Assembly: GCA_023407175.1 (NCBI GenBank)
Contig: JAEYMU010000024.1
Location: 62,001 to 126,000, forward strand
Reading direction: 5' to 3'
DNA from: Bacillota bacterium
GTDB lineage: Bacteria > Bacillota_A > Clostridia > Lachnospirales > Lachnospiraceae
Length of the DNA: 64,000 nt
Under the pieces are notes generated by a model, which was not told the origin of the DNA, made no database searches, and saw nothing but the letters and a program-made list of their open reading frames with translations. This document shows positions 16,529 to 23,507 of this stretch, one piece after another. The stretch's first letter is position 1, and every line of letters starts with the position of its first letter. A program made the translations under genes and the position numbers.

Positions 16529-16577
16529 AACAGAGAGCTTGCCGGCAGATGATATCTGCGGTCAGGCTCTCTGTTTT
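16529..16577 (+). terminator. Terminator after the ABC importer operon
   Basis: AACAGAGAGC (16529-16538) pairs with GCTCTCTGTT (16566-16575), with inner pairing GGCAGA / TCTGC, followed by TTTTAG. The reverse reading lies after the convergent Crp/Fnr gene, so it may serve both. Confidence 0.85.
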
Positions 16578-16622
16578 AGTGTATAGGCTATGAACATCAA
16601 TAAAGACAGGTCCTTTAAGAAG

Positions 16623-17327
16623 TTATAAAAGGGCGTTGTATTTATCCTGTAACGCATGATATTGTTTTTCCGTTATGACAAGATTATGCCCCTTGGTAGC
16701 AATCAGTTTTTCATTCTTTAACTTGGAGATACACCGGCTGACCGTTTTTACACTGACACAGATTTCATCGGCCAGATTTTCCTTGGGAGCCGTGATATTA
16801 CAGACACCGTTTGTTGCATAGATATTGTAATACTTAATCAGCAGGTAGATAAAACGGTTATCTCCGGTAGCACTTAATAATATCCGGTCCTGTCTGACCT
16901 GATCGGTGTATTTTAAAGCGATATGCTCTGTCATACAGAACAGGGCATTAACATCACTTTTCATCCAGCTAAGGAAAAGAGCCTTGGACATGGAGATATA
17001 GTGGCATTTGCTATGGCATACCAGGGAAGCCTTATAGATCGGATGATTTGTAAAGCTTTCCGTTTCTCCCAATATGTTAATCGCCTTAATGGAGGCAAAG
17101 ACATAGATAAATTCCTGATTCAACTCATAGGACAGCCGGATAGAACCGTTTAACAGAAGATAGACCGTCTTAAATTCATCTCCGGCGGTGGCAAGGATGG
17201 TATCCGGCTCTGCCGTAGATACGGAAAGCACACGTGAAATATCAGGAGGAATGGTATTTAACATTGCAAGCAAATGCTTATTTTCCGCATTTTTTGAAAC
17301 ATAAGAAGATAATTTTTCAAGCTCCAT
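16623..17327 (-). CDS. Crp/Fnr family transcriptional regulator
   Basis: 234 residues from the ATG at 17327, six nt after AAGGGAG; an in-frame GTG at 17354 is less well placed. A cyclic-nucleotide-binding-like beta-roll (about 20-125, with YLLLNGSIRLSYE) is followed by a long helix and a winged helix with ENLADEICVSVKTVSRCISK. The recognition helix keeps the S-R of FNR/CRP, but the position usually occupied by Glu is Lys, so a non-standard target is expected. No N-terminal cysteine cluster for Fe-S is seen. It follows uridine phosphorylase on the same strand and is the best candidate regulator of the four 18-bp dyads. Confidence 0.88.
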   Translation of the reverse strand: MELEKLSSYVSKNAENKHLLAMLNTIPPDISRVLSVSTAEPDTILATAGDEFKTVYLLLNGSIRLSYELNQEFIYVFASIKAINILGETESFTNHPIYKASLVCHSKCHYISMSKALFLSWMKSDVNALFCMTEHIALKYTDQVRQDRILLSATGDNRFIYLLIKYYNIYATNGVCNITAPKENLADEICVSVKTVSRCISKLKNEKLIATKGHNLVITEKQYHALQDKYNALL

Positions 17328-17355
17328 AGAAAGCTCCCTTCTGCTAGGGTACACC

Positions 17356-18117
17356 CTAACTCCTCAAATCCTTTTCTATCAGTAATTCCATTGCGGAGAC
17401 TGCTGCCTGAATCGTCGGAGCGGTATCGCTTTCTATCGAAGGCTCCGATTGCAGCAGCTTTTCCCGTTCTCTGTTTCGCATAATATGCAGAATGGCCCCG
17501 GCTCTAACCTTACGAATGCCTGAAATAACAAAAAGAGCGGAGCATTCCATCTCAGATCCAAGAACGCCGCCCTTCTTTAGACAGTTCCATTTGTAATTTA
17601 ACATATCCTTTACCGGTGAGTTGTCAGGCTCATGCTGTCCGTAATAGGAATCCTTACTTTCAACGATTCCTGTATAGGCGGTCAGATGATGCTTTTCGGC
17701 AGCTGTCATCAGGGCGGATATGATCTCCTGATTGGCAACGGCCGGATATTCAATCGGCATATACTGAAGGGATGTGCCATCCCTTCGGACCGCACCCGTT
17801 GCGATGATGCAATTACCGGGAAGCAGGCTGTCATCGATGCAGCCGCAGGTGCCGATCCGGATAAAGGTATGTGCGCCCAGCTTAATCAGCTCTTCCAGAG
17901 CAATTGCCGCAGAAGGACAGCCGATACCGGTAGAGACAACGGATACCTTTACACCGCTTAAGCTTCCGGTCCAGGTAACATATTCCCTGTTTGAGGCCTT
18001 CGGCTTTGCATCCTCGAGATAGGATGCAATAACAGGAACACGTCCGGGATCGCCGGGAAGGAACACATATTTTCCGATATCCTCCTCCGTGCATTGCAAA
18101 TGATGCATTAGAGACAT
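17356..18117 (-). CDS. Uridine phosphorylase-type nucleoside phosphorylase
   Basis: 253 residues of the PNP/UDP superfamily. HLQC at the N-terminus, VFLPGDPGRVPVIAS, FIRIGTCGCID, VESKDSYYGQHEPD and LGSEMECSALFVI are diagnostic. It splits uridine with phosphate to uracil and ribose-1-phosphate, feeding uracil into the reductive pathway encoded nearby. The ATG at 18117 has AAGGAG upstream. It is first in a two-gene minus-strand unit with the Crp/Fnr regulator, whose coding region begins within about 30 nt of its stop. Confidence 0.88.
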   Translation of the reverse strand: MSLMHHLQCTEEDIGKYVFLPGDPGRVPVIASYLEDAKPKASNREYVTWTGSLSGVKVSVVSTGIGCPSAAIALEELIKLGAHTFIRIGTCGCIDDSLLPGNCIIATGAVRRDGTSLQYMPIEYPAVANQEIISALMTAAEKHHLTAYTGIVESKDSYYGQHEPDNSPVKDMLNYKWNCLKKGGVLGSEMECSALFVISGIRKVRAGAILHIMRNREREKLLQSEPSIESDTAPTIQAAVSAMELLIEKDLRS

Positions 18118-18304
18118 TTGACACCACTCCTTGTGTATAATATTGGGGAATTCAATGAGATACAGGTATTCTCTGCGATAGGCCCGATCTCAAGGTTTAG
18201 CAATATAGTAATATATTTTATCCGAAATGACAAGGGCTGTGGGATAAAAGATTGGTAGGGAGCTGTCACCTTCCCTGCAAGGCTGAATAGTAACATTTCT
18301 TCAA

Positions 18305-18349
18305 TCAGGACAGTTGCCCTTTTTCTGCACGCGGGAGGATGTATATAAT
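18305..18349 (+). promoter_or_regulatory. 18-bp dyad plus -10 (regulon site C) upstream of the Ldh_2 operon
   Basis: TCAGGACAGTTGCCCTTT spans 18305-18322, and TATAAT follows at 18344-18349 after 21 nt. From the end of the dyad to the start codon is 62 nt, the same as at site A. The left arm is the most degenerate of the four. No matching -10 is found toward uridine phosphorylase. Confidence 0.65.
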
Positions 18350-18384
18350 GATGAAAATAAACGAAGGAAGGATAGTGCAGGATA

Positions 18385-19458
18385 GTGGAAAAGTATCAGG
18401 ATACGACCCATGTGAACGAGGGTATTTTAAAGAAATATTGTATGGACATCTTTCGAAAGGCAGGCATGGGGCAGGGGGAAGCGGGGATTGTAGCGGATAA
18501 TCTTATTTATGCGGACCTGTCTGGCATGGAATCCCATGGGGTGATTCGTGTACCGGCTTATTTGCGAAGACTGGAGAACGGAGGTACCAGTCCCGATGCT
18601 GCTATGACAGTTGTTAAGGAGACGGATACCACTGCATTAATCAATGGAAACAATGCCATGGGACAGGTGGTGTCAAAAAAATGCATGGAGCTTTGTATAG
18701 AGAAGGCGCAGAAAAGCGGGGTGGCCTTTGTAGGAACGAAGGGCAGCAATCACTTTGGCATGGCCTCCTTTTACTCCGAGATGGCAATACCGGAGGATAT
18801 GATCGGGATGGTATTTACCTCACCGGCAGCCCATTTGATGGCACCGACCGGTGGAATGGAACCTATTCTTGATAATAATCCCTTTTCCTTTGCGATACCG
18901 TCGGGAGAGGAATTGCCGGTGGTTCTTGATATGGCAACCTCGGTAGTAGCCAGGGGTAAAATAGCAGTTGCGGCAGCTAAGGGAATAAAAATACCCAAGG
19001 ACTGGGCGATGACCATCGACGGGCGGGAAACGGAGGACCCGGAGGAGGCCTTTCACGGAATACTGCTCCCGATGGGAGGCTATAAGGGCTATGGCCTTAC
19101 GGTAATTGTAGGAATTCTGTCGGCCGTACTTACGGGAGGAGCGATACTGACAAGGGAGGTTAAGGATTTCTATCAGGATGTGTCAGAGAAGCAAAATATA
19201 GGACATCTCTTCGGATGCATTAAGATAGATTGCTTTATGGAACCTGAGCTTTTTAAGGCTCATATGGATGAGATGGTACAAGAGATTAAGGGCTGCAAGA
19301 AGGCACCGGGAGTCGAAGAGATACTTCTTCCGGGGGAAAGGGAATATAGGAACAGGGAAAAATTTCGGACGGAGGGAATTCCTCTGACGCTAAATACCTG
19401 CCATGCCTTAGAAGCAGAGGGCATAAAGTATGGTGTGGGAAAATTGGAGGTTATGTAA
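18385..19458 (+). CDS. Malate/L-lactate/ureidoglycolate dehydrogenase family (Ldh_2) oxidoreductase
   Basis: 357 residues. ADLSGMESHGVIRVPAYLRR (His51) and KGSNHFGMASFY (His123) are the catalytic-region signatures of this NAD(P)-dependent 2-hydroxyacid dehydrogenase family, which includes AllD ureidoglycolate dehydrogenase, L-sulfolactate and malate dehydrogenases. The GTG start follows AAGGAAGG by 13 nt, a loose fit. It is the first gene of an operon with the LarA-like protein (no gap) and a DMT carrier. AllD activity would fit a ureide pathway, but LarA next door argues equally for a simple hydroxyacid. Confidence 0.85.
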   Translation: MEKYQDTTHVNEGILKKYCMDIFRKAGMGQGEAGIVADNLIYADLSGMESHGVIRVPAYLRRLENGGTSPDAAMTVVKETDTTALINGNNAMGQVVSKKCMELCIEKAQKSGVAFVGTKGSNHFGMASFYSEMAIPEDMIGMVFTSPAAHLMAPTGGMEPILDNNPFSFAIPSGEELPVVLDMATSVVARGKIAVAAAKGIKIPKDWAMTIDGRETEDPEEAFHGILLPMGGYKGYGLTVIVGILSAVLTGGAILTREVKDFYQDVSEKQNIGHLFGCIKIDCFMEPELFKAHMDEMVQEIKGCKKAPGVEEILLPGEREYRNREKFRTEGIPLTLNTCHALEAEGIKYGVGKLEVM

Positions 19459-20730
19459 ATGAAAAAGAGTATTCCATGGTGTGAGGAAAGCCTGGAATTT
19501 GAAATTCCTGACGATTCTTTGATCTGGGAGGCCACTCCGGCTGATCTGCCGGGGGTTGCGGATGAGGATAAAGAAATTCTTGAGGCCTTAGAGCATCCCA
19601 TCGGTACACCTGACCTAGAGACAATGATCGGGGCTGGGAAGGGCATAACCGTTGCCATCGTCGTGGATGATAATACCAGAGTAACACCGGCAAATAAATT
19701 ATTAACTCCCTTATTGAAAAAGCTGTTATCCTGTGGTATAACTACGGATAACATCCTGGTGATATTTGCCCTTGGAAGTCACAGACCGATGACAGAGGCT
19801 GAAATGAGGGATAAAATAGGTGATTGGAATTATGAGCATGTAAGAACCGTCAATCATGAATACGATAATCCTAAGAAGCTGGTAAGGCTTGGTGTCACCA
19901 GCCAGGGTACGGAGGTTATTGTTAATAGATACTTTTACGAGGCAGATGTAAAAATATGCATCGGGAATATCATCCCCCAGTTTATCGCAGGCTGGTCAGG
20001 AGGTGCCAAGATGATACAGCCGGGCATTTCCGGCAGGGATACGACTGCCCAAGTGCATCTGAACGGGAGTCTGGACTGGCCGATGCGCCTTGGCAATCCA
20101 GAGAACAATATTCGCCATGACATGGAGGAGATTGCGCGCGTGGCTGGTCTGGACTTTATCATCAATACCGTTTTAAACCTGAAGAATGATATCGTAAGGG
20201 TGGTTGCGGGAGATGTGGTGAAGGCCCACAGGGCCGGTGTGGAGGCGGCGAGAAAGGTATACCAGATGGAGATTTCAAAGAAGGCCGATATTGTAATTGC
20301 CGGTACCTATCCGGCGAATAAGGATATGTGGCAGGCGGATAAGGGGCTTGCTGCCGCTGTGCTGATGGTAGTACCGGGGAAGACTGTAATCTGGTGTCCT
20401 CCCTGCCTGGAGGGAGTCAGTCCGGAGCATCCGGTTCTTCTTGAGCTTGGGGATAAGCCGCCCCGTGTAGTCTATGATATGTGCATGCGGGGTGAAATAG
20501 AAGACAAGGTGGGAGCCTCTGCCCATATTATGATAGGAGTCATGAGGAGCATGGCAAATGTCATTGTTTACAGTCCCGGTGTCACAAGAAAGGAAGCCGA
20601 GAGCATGGGCTTTATCTACGCGGAAAGTATGAAGGAAGCCATTGACCTGGCTCTCTTGCGGGAAGGGGATAAGGCTTCCTTTGGGATTCTTACCCACGGT
20701 GCGGACATGGCACCTGTAATAAAGGAATAG
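19459..20730 (+). CDS. LarA-like nickel-pincer racemase/epimerase homologue with altered catalytic residue
   Basis: 423 residues. DDNTRVTP (Arg74), ALGSHRPMTEAEM (His108) and GGAKMIQPG (Lys184) plus His200 in TTAQVHLNG match, with the same numbering, the residues that bind the nickel-pincer nucleotide and catalyse hydride transfer in Lactiplantibacillus lactate racemase. The second catalytic histidine, His174, is Gln here (IIPQFIAGWSGG; codon CAG at 19978). LarB, LarC and LarE, which make the cofactor, are not in the window. It starts directly after the Ldh_2 stop. Substrate unknown; a 2-hydroxyacid is likely. Confidence 0.88.
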   Translation: MKKSIPWCEESLEFEIPDDSLIWEATPADLPGVADEDKEILEALEHPIGTPDLETMIGAGKGITVAIVVDDNTRVTPANKLLTPLLKKLLSCGITTDNILVIFALGSHRPMTEAEMRDKIGDWNYEHVRTVNHEYDNPKKLVRLGVTSQGTEVIVNRYFYEADVKICIGNIIPQFIAGWSGGAKMIQPGISGRDTTAQVHLNGSLDWPMRLGNPENNIRHDMEEIARVAGLDFIINTVLNLKNDIVRVVAGDVVKAHRAGVEAARKVYQMEISKKADIVIAGTYPANKDMWQADKGLAAAVLMVVPGKTVIWCPPCLEGVSPEHPVLLELGDKPPRVVYDMCMRGEIEDKVGASAHIMIGVMRSMANVIVYSPGVTRKEAESMGFIYAESMKEAIDLALLREGDKASFGILTHGADMAPVIKE

Positions 20731-20754
20731 AAAATAAGGAATGAGGCAGAAATT

Positions 20755-21645
20755 ATGAACAAGAAGAGTATTATCTTTATTATTATCACAGCCATCTGTT
20801 TTGGAACCATGGAGGTGGCTTCGAAGCTGGCGGGGTTTTCCTTTCATTCAATACAGCTGGTATTTATCCGGTTTTTTATCGGAGGAATCTTTCTGCTGCC
20901 CTTTGCAATTAAGGAGCTAAAAAAGCGGAAAATTAAGCTTACCCCAGGTGATTTAGGCTATCTTCTGGGACTGGGTGTCATCTGTGTCTGTATCAGTATG
21001 GCAATGTTCCAATACGGCGTAAAACGCATCAATGCGAATCTGGCTTCCATTATTATATCCATGAATCCGCTGTTTACTATGGTTTTTGCCCATTTTCTGC
21101 TGCATGAAAGCTTCACGAAAAGAAAGGCCCTTGTGCTGCTGGTCAGCTTCGCAGGTCTTTTGATTATCCTTCAGCCCGGGAGCTTGATGAGCGGTAAGCT
21201 TGATACTGCGGGACTTATGATTACGCTGGGAGCTGCGGTTACCTTTGCCCTTTATACGGCCCTTGGAAAGCTTAGGTTAGAAAGACTGGGCGGGATGGTG
21301 CAAAACAGCTTCAGCTTCCTGATAGGCTCCGCTGTATTGCTGATCTATATGCTTCCTGCCGGAATACCAGTCGTAAAGGGTATTACTGTTGCCTCACTCC
21401 CCCTGCTCCTTTATCTTGGGATTGTTGTAACCGGTATCGGCTATTACGCCTTTCTCAAAGCAATTGAACTGGCGGGGCCCTCGAATGCCTCCATTGCCTT
21501 TTTTATTAAGCCGGTGGTGGCTCCCGTCGCATCCTTAGTGGTGTTGGGGGAGAACATAACCCTGAATTTTGTGATTGGGGTTTTGTTTATACTGGCAGGC
21601 TCCTATATCAATATGAAAGCCCCTGCAAAAAAGGCGGCCGTATAG
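20755..21645 (+). CDS. DMT/EamA family transporter
   Basis: 296 residues with ten predicted membrane segments and two EamA repeats (about 5-140 and 150-288). Typical features are FGTMEVASKLAGFSFHSIQL in helix 1-2 and GLLIILQPG at the end of the first repeat. It lies 24 nt after the LarA-like gene and probably belongs to the same transcript, so it may carry the hydroxyacid or an amino-compound product. The substrate cannot be assigned. Confidence 0.9.
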   Translation: MNKKSIIFIIITAICFGTMEVASKLAGFSFHSIQLVFIRFFIGGIFLLPFAIKELKKRKIKLTPGDLGYLLGLGVICVCISMAMFQYGVKRINANLASIIISMNPLFTMVFAHFLLHESFTKRKALVLLVSFAGLLIILQPGSLMSGKLDTAGLMITLGAAVTFALYTALGKLRLERLGGMVQNSFSFLIGSAVLLIYMLPAGIPVVKGITVASLPLLLYLGIVVTGIGYYAFLKAIELAGPSNASIAFFIKPVVAPVASLVVLGENITLNFVIGVLFILAGSYINMKAPAKKAAV

Positions 21646-21675
21646 ATAGTCCCGTGAAAAGCATGCGGTTGGTTG

Positions 21676-21737
21676 GTGTGAATTATTGAAAAGCATAATT
21701 CACACGTTGAATTTATGCGTGCAGGCAGGCTGCACGC
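21676..21737 (+). repeat. Two perfect stem-loops upstream of the TudS-like gene
   Basis: GTGTGAATTAT / ATAATTCACAC (21676-21705, 8-nt loop) and GCGTGCAG / CTGCACGC (21717-21737, 5-nt loop). Neither has a T-tract. A further TTAGTGTGAAAGGAG sits at the ribosome binding site and could pair with the CACAC strand. The layout resembles the leader at 11385-11450. Confidence 0.5.
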
Positions 21738-21769
21738 GTGGACGTTAGTGTGAAAGGAGAAGCTGATTC

Positions 21770-22348
21770 ATGTCATTACATAAAGAGGATGTACGCAGCA
21801 AAAGGATCATGTTTGTTGCAAATTGCCTTCTGAACGCAAATAATAAGGTATTTGAGATAGCAAGATATCAGGGGATGTTCTCGGAGGTAATACGGATACT
21901 GGACAGGTATGGGATCGGAATGATCCAGCTGCCTTGCCCGGAGACCCTATACTACGGAAACCAGAGGTGGCATGCCAGCCGTAATCTGTATGACAATGCC
22001 GGTTACCGAAGATTTTGCCGGGAGATATCCTCTCCCATGGTTGACTATATGGAGAATTATGCGAGAGTGGGATATGAAGTAGTCGGTATTTTGACCTGTG
22101 ACGGTTCTCCCTCCTGTGGAATTACAAAGTCCAGCTACTGTGAGGACTGGGGTGGCAGGCCAAAGGCAGTTCCCAGGAGCCTTGTCAGTCAGCCGGGCAT
22201 CTATATGGAGGAATTGATTGAACTGATGAAGGAGCGGGGAGTAGAGCAGCCGGATATCTATGGACTTCCCATGGATGATTATGACACGACTACAGAGAAA
22301 ATCTTAGCGGAATTTGAGAAATATATGGAACAAAAGATGAAAGATTGA
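21770..22348 (+). CDS. TudS-related (DUF523-like, CD3072-type) putative desulfidase
   Basis: 192 residues. Cys19 (FVANCLLNA), Cys56 (QLPCPE) and Cys116 (DGSPSCGIT) follow the three-cysteine pattern that binds a [4Fe-4S] cluster in thiouracil desulfidase TudS, which converts thiouracil to uracil and sulfide. Cys110 lies nearby. Position inside a pyrimidine-type catabolic locus makes removal of sulfur from a thiopyrimidine an attractive idea, but members of this subfamily have no proven substrate known to me. AAAGGAG precedes the ATG. Confidence 0.75.
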   Translation: MSLHKEDVRSKRIMFVANCLLNANNKVFEIARYQGMFSEVIRILDRYGIGMIQLPCPETLYYGNQRWHASRNLYDNAGYRRFCREISSPMVDYMENYARVGYEVVGILTCDGSPSCGITKSSYCEDWGGRPKAVPRSLVSQPGIYMEELIELMKERGVEQPDIYGLPMDDYDTTTEKILAEFEKYMEQKMKD

Positions 22349-22411
22349 AGGGAAAAAATACCGGTACAACGTTCTGAAATTAACCAGTCAGAAACGATTG
22401 CACTAGAGAAT

Positions 22412-22457
22412 GAAAGAGGGCTTTTCAAAGCGTTATTTTTTTGGAAGGCCCTCTTTC
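22412..22457 (+). terminator. Hairpin between the TudS-like gene and the amidase
   Basis: GAAAGAGGGC (22412-22421) pairs with GCCCTCTTTC (22448-22457). The genes converge here, so it can stop both transcripts. A run of T lies inside the loop rather than after the stem. Confidence 0.65.
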
Positions 22458-22489
22458 TATGGAAAACGGATAGTAGAAGGTTGGCAGTT

Positions 22490-23308
22490 TTATTTCAGAT
22501 ATTTGATATATTCATCATATCGTAAATCCTGTAAGTAAGGGATTTCTTTTCTAAGGGTATCAACTTCGTCCGTGTGGATATCAGCGTACAGAATATCCTC
22601 CCCGGCCTTTTCGGACAATGCGATTACAGTTCCGTCAGGAGCGCAGACCTGGGAATGTCCGGGATTTAGTCTGCCGTCATCATTTCCATACCGGTTTACG
22701 GCGCATACATATGCGATATTTTCCGCCGCCCGTTGGGGCATAATCATATCAAACAGGCGGATATCCTGTACCCTCCAGGCTGCCGGACACAGGATAATCT
22801 GTGCGCCGAGCAGGGTCAAGATCCTTGCAGGCTCGGGGAAATTAGCATCATAGCAGAGCATAATGCCGATTTTTCCATACTCCGTATCAAACACCGGGTA
22901 GGCCTCTCCGTAACAGAAGTATTCTTTTTCACGGCCAAATAAATGATTTTTATCATAGATACCAGCAAGGCCGCCTCTGTTATCAATGAGGAAGGCGCTG
23001 ATATTCGGCTTTTCGTCGTGGTTTAAATGATAAAAAGCGATGGAAGCCATAAGATATACGTTATGCTCGGAGGCAAACTTCTTTAATGCCCCCAGGGTTA
23101 TTCCGTTCTCGTCCTCAGCCAGTTGATTAATCCGGTCACCGAAGGTATCCAAATTATAACCGGTAGTAAACATTTCAGGAAGACAGATCAGATCGGCCCC
23201 GTTTTCCGCCGCCTCTTTGGCCAGCTTAAGGGAATGCTTCAGATTATAGGAAATATCACCGATTTTACATTCCAGCTGGATTAATGCGATTTTCAATGCT
23301 TTTGCCAT
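22490..23308 (-). CDS. Carbon-nitrogen hydrolase (nitrilase superfamily amidase)
   Basis: 272 residues. The Glu-Lys-Cys triad is visible: ICLPEMFTTGY, GIYDKNHLFG and IGIMLCYDANFPE. The family includes omega-amidase, N-carbamoylputrescine amidase and beta-ureidopropionase; the length suits an aliphatic amidase or omega-amidase. It releases ammonia and is divergent from the ammonium channel with a shared regulatory dyad, so it likely contributes to nitrogen release. It could also be an alternative carbamoyl hydrolase for the pyrimidine pathway. AAAGGG precedes the ATG. Confidence 0.9.
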   Translation of the reverse strand: MAKALKIALIQLECKIGDISYNLKHSLKLAKEAAENGADLICLPEMFTTGYNLDTFGDRINQLAEDENGITLGALKKFASEHNVYLMASIAFYHLNHDEKPNISAFLIDNRGGLAGIYDKNHLFGREKEYFCYGEAYPVFDTEYGKIGIMLCYDANFPEPARILTLLGAQIILCPAAWRVQDIRLFDMIMPQRAAENIAYVCAVNRYGNDDGRLNPGHSQVCAPDGTVIALSEKAGEDILYADIHTDEVDTLRKEIPYLQDLRYDEYIKYLK

Positions 23309-23349
23309 GATTATCAGCCCTTTCCCAAGTATTACAGGATAATACCGAT

Positions 23350-23420
23350 ATTATAGAACAAAAAACTTTTCAAGAAAAGGACAGATGTCGTTTATTTTTA
23401 TATTAATTGCCGTATATAAT
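23350..23420. promoter_or_regulatory. Bidirectional promoter with 18-bp dyad (regulon site D) between amidase and amt
   Basis: AAAGGACAGATGTCGTTT spans 23376-23393. On the minus strand TATAAT (23355-23350) starts 20 nt away, toward the amidase. On the plus strand TATAAT (23415-23420) starts 21 nt away, toward amt. Both -10 boxes are perfect and neither has a convincing -35, fitting activation from one central dyad. Confidence 0.72.
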
Positions 23421-23507
23421 AAGAGAAATTATGGATAGATGCAATGTCAAAGATCTTTGTATTTTAACGTATATTTGTCGTAGGAAGCGACGGAATGGAG
23501 GTTATTT

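Noticed and set aside
16599..16620. AAAGACAGGTCCTTT as another regulon site
   Set aside because: Shorter than the consensus by three bases in the centre, and located downstream of two convergent genes rather than in a promoter.
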